Assembly (NCBI GenBank): GCA_018400215.1
Contig: JAGYNF010000083.1
Span: 1 to 7,221 of the forward strand
DNA: 7,221 nt
DNA from: Cyanobium sp. M55B138
GTDB lineage: Bacteria > Cyanobacteriota > Cyanobacteriia > PCC-6307 > Cyanobiaceae
Direction of reading: 5' to 3'
Each line of letters begins with the position of its first letter. Positions within the stretch are counted from its first letter, which is position 1. This document shows positions 1 through 7,096 of this stretch, in pieces. The position numbers and the translations under genes are program-made. Below the pieces are notes generated by a model that was not told the DNA's origin, ran no database searches, and saw nothing but the letters and a program-made list of their open reading frames with translations.

Positions 1-150
1 CGCCGGGTGGGCGAGCGGGGCCGGGGGCCGCAGCGCTGCCTGGAGTTAGCGGCCGTGCTCGACCCGGCGTTTCGCCTGCTGGTGCCCCTGCGGGAGCTGC
101 GCAACCGCCAGCTCTGGCAGCCTGGCTGGCAGCAGTTGCCCCAGCCCGCC
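1..150 (+). other. Unassigned region upstream of hisA, open in the hisA frame
   Basis: No gene with its own start and stop is supported here. Reading in the hisA frame there is no stop from base 1 to the hisA ATG. From about base 56 the codons are almost all G/C-ending (GTG CTC GAC CCG GCG ...), as in real genes of this window. That gives a stretch such as AVLDPAFRLLVPLRELRNRQ before the HisA methionine. One other frame reaches a TAG at 47-49 and could be the last few codons of an upstream gene, but too little is visible to say. No Shine-Dalgarno-like sequence or clear promoter was seen before the ATG at 151. The region could be an N-terminal extension of HisA, unrelated coding sequence continuing from outside the window, or simply GC-rich non-coding DNA. 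Confidence 0.35.
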
Positions 151-924
151 ATGCAGATCATTCCCGCCATCGACCTGCTCGATGGCCACTGCGTGCGGCT
201 GCATCAGGGCGACTACGACCAGGTGACCCGCTTCAGCGACGACCCCGTGGCCCAGGCCCTGAGCTGGCAGGCCCAGGGGGCCGAGCGGCTGCATCTGGTG
301 GATCTCGATGGCGCCCGCAGCGGCCAACCGACCAATGACGTGGCCGTGAAGGCAATCACGGCGGCCCTGGCGATCCCCGTGCAGCTCGGTGGTGGCGTGC
401 GCAGCGCCGAACGGGCCGAGGAGCTGCTGGCCTGCGGCCTCGATCGGGTGATCCTCGGCACCGTGGCGCTGGAGCAACCCGAGCTGGTGGAGGCCCTGGC
501 CGCCCGCCACCCCGGCCGCATCGTGGTGGGCATCGATGCCAAGAACGGCAAGGTGGCCACCCGCGGCTGGCTTGCGGAGAGCGGCACCGACGCCAGCGCC
601 CTGGCCCGCCGCTTCAGCACCAGCCCCCTGGCGGCCCTGATCTGCACCGACATCGCCACCGACGGCACCCTGGCGGGGCCCAACCTCGCATTCCTGCGCG
701 CCATGGCCGGGGCCAGCAGCGTGCCGGTAATCGCCTCCGGCGGCATCGGCTGCCTGGAACACCTGCTGTCGCTGTTGCCCCTGGCATCCCTCGGCATCGA
801 GGCGGTGATCGTGGGCCGGGCCCTCTATGACGGCCGGGTGGATCTGGCGGAAGCCCTCCAGGCAATCGGCCCGCACCGGCTCCAGGACGTGGGCGAGACC
901 CCCCTCAGCGCCGACATCGCCTGA
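151..924 (+). CDS. hisA: HisA, ProFAR isomerase (histidine biosynthesis)
   Basis: Encodes 1-(5-phosphoribosyl)-5-[(5-phosphoribosylamino)methylideneamino]imidazole-4-carboxamide isomerase (EC 5.3.1.16). This cytosolic enzyme performs the Amadori-type isomerisation in histidine synthesis. The 257-residue product has the expected family length and a complete TIM-barrel pattern. It opens with MQIIPAIDLLDG, where Asp8 matches the first catalytic aspartate. VVGIDAKNGKV carries Asp129, the second catalytic aspartate. Phosphate-binding segments QLGGGVRS, TDIATDGTLAGPN, VIASGGI and VIVGRALYDG follow in order. The ATG at 151 is chosen because homologues begin at exactly this MxIIPAIDL motif. However, the frame stays open further upstream and no Shine-Dalgarno sequence precedes this ATG, so a longer form cannot be excluded. 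The gene is not in a his operon here, as is usual in cyanobacteria. A regulator gene follows after 72 bases. Confidence 0.96.
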   Translation: MQIIPAIDLLDGHCVRLHQGDYDQVTRFSDDPVAQALSWQAQGAERLHLVDLDGARSGQPTNDVAVKAITAALAIPVQLGGGVRSAERAEELLACGLDRVILGTVALEQPELVEALAARHPGRIVVGIDAKNGKVATRGWLAESGTDASALARRFSTSPLAALICTDIATDGTLAGPNLAFLRAMAGASSVPVIASGGIGCLEHLLSLLPLASLGIEAVIVGRALYDGRVDLAEALQAIGPHRLQDVGETPLSADIA

Positions 925-944
925 GCCTGCGGCGGCGGCTGATC

Positions 945-976
945 AGGGCAGAAACGGAACCATTGCGGCCTGCCCT
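945..976. promoter_or_regulatory. Inverted repeat overlapping the -10-like box upstream of fur
   Basis: A perfect 7-base inverted repeat, AGGGCAG (945-951) and CTGCCCT (970-976), is separated by 18 bases. The end of the right arm runs into a -10-like TATAAC at 976-981. An 8-base palindrome, CTGATCAG (939-946), abuts the left arm. The position fits an operator for the regulator encoded just downstream, or a hairpin ending hisA transcription. There is no T-tract, so an intrinsic terminator is less likely. The arms are GC-rich and do not resemble the AT-rich Fur or PerR box consensus, so autoregulation is only an inference. Confidence 0.35.
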
Positions 977-981
977 ATAAC
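976..981 (+). promoter_or_regulatory. Candidate -10 element for the fur operon
   Basis: TATAAC lies 15 bases before the chosen fur start and matches the sigma-70 -10 consensus TATAAT at five of six positions. No good -35 hexamer lies 16-18 bases upstream; TTGCGG (963-968) is only 7 bases away. Transcription from here would leave a very short leader. It is the only promoter-like box seen ahead of the four closely spaced genes fur to fumC. Confidence 0.35.
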
Positions 982-983
982 AG

Positions 984-989
984 AGGGAG
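984..989 (+). promoter_or_regulatory. Ribosome binding site for fur
   Basis: AGGGAG ends 7 bases before the TTG at 997 and 10 bases before the GTG at 1000. It supports starting the Fur-family gene at one of these codons rather than at the GTG at 1009. Confidence 0.55.
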
Positions 990-996
990 TGCTTCA

Positions 997-1461
997 TTGG
1001 TGTGTCGCGTGAGCGCCGTCGCCCACCCAACCGGCCGCCAGGCCTCCTGCGCCACGGTCGACGACGTCTACCGCCGCTGCCGCGAGCTGGGCATGCGGCT
1101 GAGCCGGCAACGGCGCATGGTGCTGGATCTGCTCTGGGCCGAAAAGAATCACCTCAGCGCCCGCGACATCTTCGAGAAGCTCAACAACCTTGGCCGCAAC
1201 ATCGGCCACACCTCCGTCTATCAAAATCTGGAGGCGTTGCAATCGGCCGGGGTGATCGAATGCCTCGATCGCGCCAGTGGCCGGCTCTACGGCTACCGCA
1301 GCGACCCCCACAGCCACCTCACCTGCATCGATTCCGGCGCCATTCAAGACCTCGATGTGCAATTGCCCGCTGAATTGCTCCGGCAGATCGAGACCCACAC
1401 CGGCTATGCGATCGAGTCCTACACCTTGCATCTCACCGGACGGCGGCGCCGCCCTTGCTGA
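997..1461 (+). CDS. Fur/PerR-family metal-dependent transcriptional regulator, atypical metal site
   Basis: A 154-residue DNA-binding regulator of the Fur superfamily, which controls metal or peroxide responses as a dimer. The winged-helix domain covers about residues 20-90: MRLSRQRRMVLDLLW, then NHLSARDIFEKL, and the recognition-helix pattern HTSVYQNLEALQSAGVIE. A short dimerisation domain follows. By hand alignment to Bacillus PerR, the regulatory-site ligands His52, His105, His107 and Asp118 are kept, but the acidic ligand (PerR Asp85) is replaced by Gly99 or Tyr98. The structural zinc CxxC is reduced to C110-x-x-S113, and no second CxxC is present; the C-terminus ends RRRRPC. Target metal or signal therefore cannot be assigned, and Fur, PerR or Zur roles all remain open. 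TTG at 997 is chosen for its Shine-Dalgarno spacing; GTG at 1000 or 1009 would shorten the protein by only 1 or 4 residues. It heads a tight gene cluster. Confidence 0.88.
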   Translation: MVCRVSAVAHPTGRQASCATVDDVYRRCRELGMRLSRQRRMVLDLLWAEKNHLSARDIFEKLNNLGRNIGHTSVYQNLEALQSAGVIECLDRASGRLYGYRSDPHSHLTCIDSGAIQDLDVQLPAELLRQIETHTGYAIESYTLHLTGRRRRPC

Positions 1462-1477
1462 GGTCGGTACCTTGGGT

Positions 1478-1487
1478 CGACGCGTCG
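1478..1487. repeat. 10-base perfect palindrome before the ycf55-like gene
   Basis: CGACGCGTCG reads the same on both strands. It lies in the 36-base gap between fur and the next gene, ending 10 bases before the TTG start. It could be a protein-binding half-site pair or a short hairpin near the start codon. In DNA this GC-rich a chance palindrome is also plausible. Confidence 0.3.
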
Positions 1488-1497
1488 GCTCTGTTGC

Positions 1498-3144
1498 TTG
1501 TCTATCCAGCTGCTGCTACTGGCTGAGCCGCTGATCGCCACCGGTCTCAACCGCTGGCTGGCGACCGACCGCCCCGACCTCACGGTGGTGGAGGCCAGCG
1601 GGGCCCTCAACGGACCGCCCGCCTTGGTGCTCTGGCGCCCCAGCAGCGGCACACCGCTCGATGCCCTTCAGCGGGAGATGATCCTGCTAAGGGAACGCTG
1701 GCAGCCGGCCCCGTTGCTGCTGCTGCTGGGGGATGGCCATGGCCTCCCCCCTGCCGACTTGCTGCTGCTGAGCTGTGAGGGGCTACTGGAGGATCCCACC
1801 CCCAGCCAGCTGCTCACCGCCCTCGACACCCTGTTGCAGGGGGGGCGGGTGATGGAACTGCACTGGCAGGCGGGGGATCGCGATGACGCCAACCGGCGGC
1901 TGGGGGCCAACCTGGGCCAAGCCCTGCTGTTGGGTGGGCTGCAGCAGATCGACGTGGCCGCCACCGGCTGTCAATTGCTGCTCAGCCGCCCCACCATCCA
2001 TCCCCTGGCCCGCCTGATGCTGCAGGGCCGCCTTCGGGAACTGGCCTGGGCACGACGCCTGCTGCTCTGGCTGTGGGGGCCGCTGAGCCTGGCCTGGGCG
2101 GACACCCCAGCCGATGGCGACAGTGGCAGCCAATCCCCCACCCGGGCCCACAGCAGCGGCACCAGCCTCACCCTGCAGCAGCGCAACGCCAGCGGCGTGT
2201 GGCAGGCGGTGCAGCAACGGCTCACCAGCGCCATCGAAGCCGGCCTGGCCAACCACAGCGGCCAGTTGCTTGCGCTTGAGGGGCTGAGTGGCCAGCGCCG
2301 GATCGACCTCTTGATCGCCCTGATCGACCAGCTCGATGCCCTGCGGGGCCAGCTGGTCGAGGAGCTGGGCCAGAACCCCGGCGACCCCGCCAGCCAGCTG
2401 CTGCAGCGCTGGCGCTCCCTGCAACCGCGACTGCGGGAACAGGCCCTGCTGGCCATGGCCAGTCCCTACGTCCAGCTGCCGCTGGAGGGCCAGCTGCGCC
2501 TGGTGGCGGCCCGTCTGGTCGAGGCCAGTGATCTGGAGAGCGACGACCCCGAGCTGCCCGATGCCCAGGCCATGCTCACCACCCTGGTGATGGCCCGGCC
2601 CCTGCTGGTGGAGGGCCAGCTGCTGCCGGCCGATGAACCGCGGGCGGTGCTGCATCTGGAGCGCTTGGTGGCCAACTGGCTGCTGCGCAGCGCCGAACTG
2701 CTGGCCGCCGACGTGCTCGCCTGCTGCGGCGACTGGCCAGAGCTGCGCCGCTACCTGCTGCGTCCGGAGCTGCTCTCCACCCGCAACCTCGAGCGCCTGC
2801 GCAACCAACTCAATGCCCAACAGCGCTGGTTGAGCTGGTTTGAGCGGCCCGTGGCCCTCTACGAGAGCCGGCGCCAGCTGCTCTGCCTCGAAGCCGGTGG
2901 CATCGCCTGCCACAACCTGCTCGAACCCCGCGACCAGGAGCTGCGGCGCCTGGGCTGGCTGCAACAGCTGGTGACCCTGGCCCTGGAAACCCGCGACGCC
3001 CTGGCCCCCCAGCTGCGCCAGTTGATCCGTGGTTTCGGCGATCTGGTGGTGGTGCTGCTCACCCAGGTGGTGGGCCGGGCCATTGGCCTGGTGGGTCGGG
3101 GCATCCTGCAGGGCATGGGCCGCAGCCTCGGTCGCCCCTCCTGA
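1498..3144 (+). CDS. Ycf55/DUF3685-like protein with degenerate receiver-like N-terminus
   Basis: A 548-residue Leu-, Gln- and Arg-rich protein that I associate with the Ycf55 (DUF3685) family of cyanobacteria and red-algal plastids, whose function is unknown; this rests on memory. The N-terminus, IQLLLLAEPLIATGLNRWL, has the rhythm of a response-regulator receiver (usual form: VLLADDHPLVRAGLRRLL). The acidic pair is reduced to Ala-Glu, and the strand that should end in the phospho-acceptor Asp reads ALVLWRP, so it is probably a non-phosphorylatable pseudo-receiver. A hydrophobic Trp/Leu segment lies near residues 188-201. The long middle is predicted helical. The last 44 residues include a hydrophobic stretch, DLVVVLLTQVVGRAIGLVG, that could associate with membrane. 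TTG at 1498 is the only standard start after the in-frame stop at 1459 that keeps the receiver-like strand; its Shine-Dalgarno sequence is poor. Tight spacing to both neighbours suggests co-transcription with fur. Confidence 0.72.
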   Translation: MSIQLLLLAEPLIATGLNRWLATDRPDLTVVEASGALNGPPALVLWRPSSGTPLDALQREMILLRERWQPAPLLLLLGDGHGLPPADLLLLSCEGLLEDPTPSQLLTALDTLLQGGRVMELHWQAGDRDDANRRLGANLGQALLLGGLQQIDVAATGCQLLLSRPTIHPLARLMLQGRLRELAWARRLLLWLWGPLSLAWADTPADGDSGSQSPTRAHSSGTSLTLQQRNASGVWQAVQQRLTSAIEAGLANHSGQLLALEGLSGQRRIDLLIALIDQLDALRGQLVEELGQNPGDPASQLLQRWRSLQPRLREQALLAMASPYVQLPLEGQLRLVAARLVEASDLESDDPELPDAQAMLTTLVMARPLLVEGQLLPADEPRAVLHLERLVANWLLRSAELLAADVLACCGDWPELRRYLLRPELLSTRNLERLRNQLNAQQRWLSWFERPVALYESRRQLLCLEAGGIACHNLLEPRDQELRRLGWLQQLVTLALETRDALAPQLRQLIRGFGDLVVVLLTQVVGRAIGLVGRGILQGMGRSLGRPS

Positions 3145-3172
3145 CCAGTGGACGGCCACAATGGCCCAAACC

Positions 3173-3178
3173 GAAGGG
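3173..3178 (+). promoter_or_regulatory. Ribosome binding site deciding the start of the thioredoxin-like gene
   Basis: GAAGGG ends 6 bases before the ATG at 3185. The in-frame ATG at 3161 has no comparable element, so 3185 is preferred. Confidence 0.6.
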
Positions 3179-3184
3179 TCTGGG

Positions 3185-3304
3185 ATGAACCGCCGTGTCG
3201 GCATTGAGGCAGCCCCCCGCTGGGCTGCACGCCAGGTTGCCCTTGCAGCCACCCTGCTGGCCCTGCTGCTCGGGGTGGCGCTCTGCCCGGCCCCGGCCCT
3301 GGCC
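3185..3304 (+). other. Signal peptide of the thioredoxin-like protein
   Basis: The first 40 residues have a basic N-region (MNRR, then Arg12 and Arg16), an Ala/Leu hydrophobic core at about residues 18-33, and a C-region ending Ala-Leu-Ala before Ser41. Cys34 is not in a lipobox (it is preceded by Ala-Leu, not Ala-Gly), so this is a type I rather than a lipoprotein signal. Confidence 0.75.
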
Positions 3305-3771
3305 TCGCTCACCAACAACAACTACGACGGCAACATCTACGCCCTCTATGCCGGCAACGGCTCCCTGGTGCCACCCCGCAGCACCCTGGAGAAGGCCCTG
3401 GCGGACCAGCGCGCCGCCGTGGTGATCTATTACCTCGACGACGACGCCTCCAGCAAGCAGTTTGCGCCGGTGGTGTCGGAACTGCAGCGGCTGTGGGGCA
3501 ACAACATCGAGCTGATCCCCCTGACGACGGATCCACTCCAGAACCGGGCCGACCAGGGCCCCAGCGATCCAGCCCACTACTGGCATGGCCGCATCCCCCA
3601 GGTGGTGGTGTTCGACCCCCAGGGCCAGGTGGTGCTCGATGCCGAGGGCCAGGTGGGCCTCGGCGCCATCAACGCAGCGGTGAGTCAGGCCACCGGAATC
3701 AACATCCCGGAGGAGTTCCTCACCAGCACCACCGTGAGCATCAACGAGCTCAACGCGGAGGTGGTGAACCG

Positions 3772-3775
<4 letters not shown>
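3185..3775 (+). CDS. Exported thioredoxin-fold-like protein without cysteines
   Basis: A 196-residue protein with a clear signal peptide: MNRR at the start, a hydrophobic core [16 protein letters not shown], and an Ala-x-Ala site (CPAPALA, then SLTNN) giving cleavage after residue 40. In a cyanobacterium this means periplasm or thylakoid lumen. The Arg-Arg pair near the start is not a good twin-arginine motif, so Sec export is more likely. The mature part has a thioredoxin-like layout: [20 protein letters not shown] (strand plus helix), IELIPLTTD, a Pro-containing strand [14 protein letters not shown] (the cis-Pro position), and a final helix. The place of the catalytic CxxC reads DDDAS, and the mature chain has no cysteine, so it cannot be a disulfide oxidoreductase. 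A binding or assembly role is possible, but I assign none. Its 3' end overlaps the fumC start by 4 bases and contains the fumC ribosome binding site. ATG at 3161 would add 8 residues. Confidence 0.85.
3757..3762 (+). promoter_or_regulatory. Ribosome binding site for fumC inside the preceding gene
   Basis: GGAGGT is a near-ideal Shine-Dalgarno sequence ending 9 bases before the GTG at 3772. It lies within the last codons of the thioredoxin-like gene. It favours GTG 3772 over the downstream in-frame ATG at 3787. Confidence 0.6.
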
Positions 3776-5157
<1,382 letters not shown>

Positions 5158-5160
5158 GAC

Positions 5161-5237
5161 CTGGATCCGTTGCCGGCTGAATTCCTGGCCAGAATGGGTG
5201 GCTGGCATCCATCGAACCCAGCCCACCGAGGATCCAG
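5161..5237. promoter_or_regulatory. Nested inverted repeats before the PAS-GGDEF-EAL gene
   Basis: The gap after fumC holds two nested pairings. Outer arms CTGGATCC (5161-5168) and GGATCCAG (5230-5237) are perfectly complementary. An inner hairpin pairs GGTGGCTGG (5197-5205) with CCAGCCCACC (5218-5227), with a single bulged base and a 12-base loop. The outer right arm overlaps the GAGGA ribosome binding site (5228-5232), so folding could limit translation of the next gene. There is no T-tract, so a classical terminator for fumC is not supported. The outer arms contain the 6-base palindrome GGATCC, which raises the chance of coincidence. Confidence 0.35.
5228..5232 (+). promoter_or_regulatory. 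Ribosome binding site deciding the PAS-GGDEF-EAL start
   Basis: GAGGA ends 7 bases before the ATG at 5240. The in-frame GTG at 5198 has no such element and would add 14 residues that look non-conserved, so 5240 is preferred. Confidence 0.6.
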
Positions 5238-5239
5238 CG

Positions 5240-6937
5240 ATGACCCTGCCCCGCGGCGAGAGTGCCTTTGCCGACGCCGGCATTCCCATGGCCTTCGTGG
5301 CAGCAGGTCAGAACCAGGGAGGTCTGGGGGGCATCCTCGCCGCCAACGGAGCCATGGCCAGCTTCACCGGCCGGAGCGAAGCCTCCCTGGCCGGGCTGGC
5401 CTTTGCCGAACTGGTGCATCGCGATGATCTGGCCATCGGTGAGGACCAGATCGCCCGCCTGCGCAGTGGCGAAATCGACGGCTGCTCCTTCGAGAAACGC
5501 TTCGAACATGCCGATGGCCATCGCACCTGGGGGCTCCTGACGGTTGCACCGTCCCAGGACAACGGCTCCGGGGAGGCGGGGGCCCTGATCGTGCAGGTGC
5601 ACGACATCTCTGAGCGGAAACACTTCGTGGGTCAGCTCGAATATTTTGCCGATCACGACCCGCTCACCTCCCTCTGCAACCAGCGGCGCTTCCGCATCGA
5701 AGTCGATCGCCAACTCGCCTATGGCCGCCGGCACGGGGGCGGCGGTGCCGTGTTAATGCTCGACCTGGATCACTTCAAGGAGATCAACGACCAATTCGGC
5801 CATGCCGCCGGTGATGCCCTGATCATCGCCGTGGCCACGGCCCTGGTCGCGAACTCCCGGGAAACCGACGTGATCGCCAGGCTGGGCGGGGATGAATTTG
5901 CCATCCTGCTCCCCGAAGCCAACCTCAACGAGGCGGCCGGCCATGCCGAATCGATCCTCAAGGCCCTGCTCGCGGTGGGAGTTGAAGGCGCCGCCCAAGG
6001 CATGGCCATCGCCGCCAGTTGCGGTGTGGCGGGCTTCCTGAGCAACGACGGCCAGTCGGCCGACGACGTGTTGATCAATGCCGATCTGGCCCTCTACCAG
6101 GTGAAGGAATCCGGCCGGGGCTGCGTGCAGGTGTATCACAGTGACAGTGGCCTGCATGAAAAGGTCCATGCCCGGCTGCTCTGGTCGGAACGGATCCGCG
6201 ATGCCCTCGACAACGATGGTTTTGTGCTGCATGCCAGGCCGGTGATCGACCTACGCACCAATGAGGTGTCGTTTTACGAACTGCTGATCCGCCTGCGGGC
6301 ACCGGGGGGGATTTTGATTCCCCCTTCGGTTTTTCTCTACACAGCCGAACGCTTTGGCATGGCCGTGGCCATCGATGAATGGGTGACAGGGCAAGCGATT
6401 CAGCTTCTGGAACGGATGGACCCCGCCCATCGGTTGGCCCTCGGGGTGAACATCAGTGGCGCCTCCCTGCTGGGCGCACAATTCATCACCTTCCTGCAGG
6501 CCCAGCTGGCCACGACCAGCTTCCCCCCCCATCTACTGATCTTTGAGCTGAGTGAGGCAGTGGCCATGGCAAATCTGGAGGGTGCCCGTCGACTCAAACA
6601 GTCCCTGGTCAAACTTGGCTGCCGACTCGCCCTCGATGATTTCGGTGCAGCGTTTGGCAGCTTCTTCTATCTCAAACACCTGCGCGTTGATGTGCTCAAA
6701 ATCGATGGTGACTACGTGCGTGGCCTTGGTACCGACAACGACCCCACCGACTGCCTGATTATTGAAGCGCTGGTGAAGCTGGCCAAGGGCCTGGGCGCCA
6801 TTGTGGTCGCTGAATTTGTGGGTGATCAGGAAACCCGCCAGAAGCTGTTGGCCATGGGGGTTCACCTGGGCCAGGGGGCCTTCCTTGGCCCCGCCTGCGA
6901 CATCGGCGAGATCGCAGCCCTCCAGCCCCACCACTGA
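5240..6937 (+). CDS. PAS-GGDEF-EAL cyclic-di-GMP signalling protein
   Basis: A 565-residue soluble protein with no membrane segment. A PAS/PAC sensor occupies about residues 10-125 (ANGAMASFTGRSEASLAG ... VHDISERK). The GGDEF diguanylate cyclase domain spans about 132-295, with DLDHFKEINDQFGH, an intact GGDEF at 216-220, and the product-inhibition motif RETD (207-210) exactly five residues upstream. The EAL phosphodiesterase domain spans about 312-560. It keeps Glu347, Asn404, Glu436 and Glu439, Asp466-Asp467, Lys487-Ile-Asp489, Glu525 and Gln545. The EAL triplet reads ELL, the usual Gln before Pro is Arg333, and the second Glu of the AEGVE motif is Gly528. Synthesis of c-di-GMP is therefore well supported, while hydrolysis is uncertain. 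The PAS ligand cannot be read from sequence. It lies 82 bases after fumC, behind possible regulatory hairpins, and its GC content is visibly lower than fumC. Confidence 0.93.
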   Translation: MTLPRGESAFADAGIPMAFVAAGQNQGGLGGILAANGAMASFTGRSEASLAGLAFAELVHRDDLAIGEDQIARLRSGEIDGCSFEKRFEHADGHRTWGLLTVAPSQDNGSGEAGALIVQVHDISERKHFVGQLEYFADHDPLTSLCNQRRFRIEVDRQLAYGRRHGGGGAVLMLDLDHFKEINDQFGHAAGDALIIAVATALVANSRETDVIARLGGDEFAILLPEANLNEAAGHAESILKALLAVGVEGAAQGMAIAASCGVAGFLSNDGQSADDVLINADLALYQVKESGRGCVQVYHSDSGLHEKVHARLLWSERIRDALDNDGFVLHARPVIDLRTNEVSFYELLIRLRAPGGILIPPSVFLYTAERFGMAVAIDEWVTGQAIQLLERMDPAHRLALGVNISGASLLGAQFITFLQAQLATTSFPPHLLIFELSEAVAMANLEGARRLKQSLVKLGCRLALDDFGAAFGSFFYLKHLRVDVLKIDGDYVRGLGTDNDPTDCLIIEALVKLAKGLGAIVVAEFVGDQETRQKLLAMGVHLGQGAFLGPACDIGEIAALQPHH

Positions 6938-7096
6938 ACGATTCCTGGTCAGTGCAGCCTGGGTCGCAGGCGATCAACAGCACTCGGCACCCCGACGGAA
7001 TCGCGCCAGTCGCGGCATGGGAGCGTCAACGGTTGCATTGCCTACGGAAGCAGGGGTACCGCCACTGGTGAGATGGCGACACCGTAAAAGCCCCCC
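6938..7096. other. Intergenic gap, no convincing gene
   Basis: This 159-base gap separates the PAS-GGDEF-EAL gene from the next gene. It contains two short stem-loops (6957-6971 and 7060-7078) and a 27-codon open frame (7017-7100) without a ribosome binding site. A TTGCAT at 7033-7038 could be a -35 element, but no good -10 lies 16-18 bases downstream. No tRNA-like fold was recognised. Confidence 0.4.
6957..6971. terminator. Weak stem-loop after the PAS-GGDEF-EAL gene
   Basis: GCCTG (6957-6961) pairs with CAGGC (6967-6971) around a 5-base loop, 20 bases past the stop codon. There is no following T-run, so its role as a terminator is only suggested by position. Confidence 0.2.

Noticed and set aside
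46..876. 276-codon open frame on the minus strand across hisA
   Set aside because: It is antisense to a fully convincing hisA. Its His/Gly/Gln/Ala-rich composition is typical of the complement of GC-rich codons, and no protein family is recognisable.
1700..1780. Runs of CTG codons as a short tandem repeat
   Set aside because: The runs encode Leu in frame and are interrupted; they reflect leucine-rich composition rather than a repeat element.
3029..3184. N-terminal extension of the thioredoxin-like gene back to 3029
   Set aside because: The Trp/Cys-rich extension overlaps the end of the ycf55-like gene out of frame, would bury the clear signal peptide, and lacks the ribosome binding site seen before 3185.
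1783..3321. 512-codon open frame on the minus strand across the ycf55-like gene
   Set aside because: The Gln/Gly/His-rich, low-complexity translation is the complement of Leu/Gln-rich CTG/CAG codons. It runs across two genes and shows no domain.
3493..3771. Extension of fumC upstream to 3493
   Set aside because: The Pro/Gly/Arg-rich extension is the off-frame reading of the thioredoxin-like gene. FumC homologues begin close to 3772-3787.
7060..7078. Stem CGCCA/TGGCG as terminator or operator
   Set aside because: Only five base pairs, a 9-base loop and no T-tract; expected by chance in GC-rich DNA.
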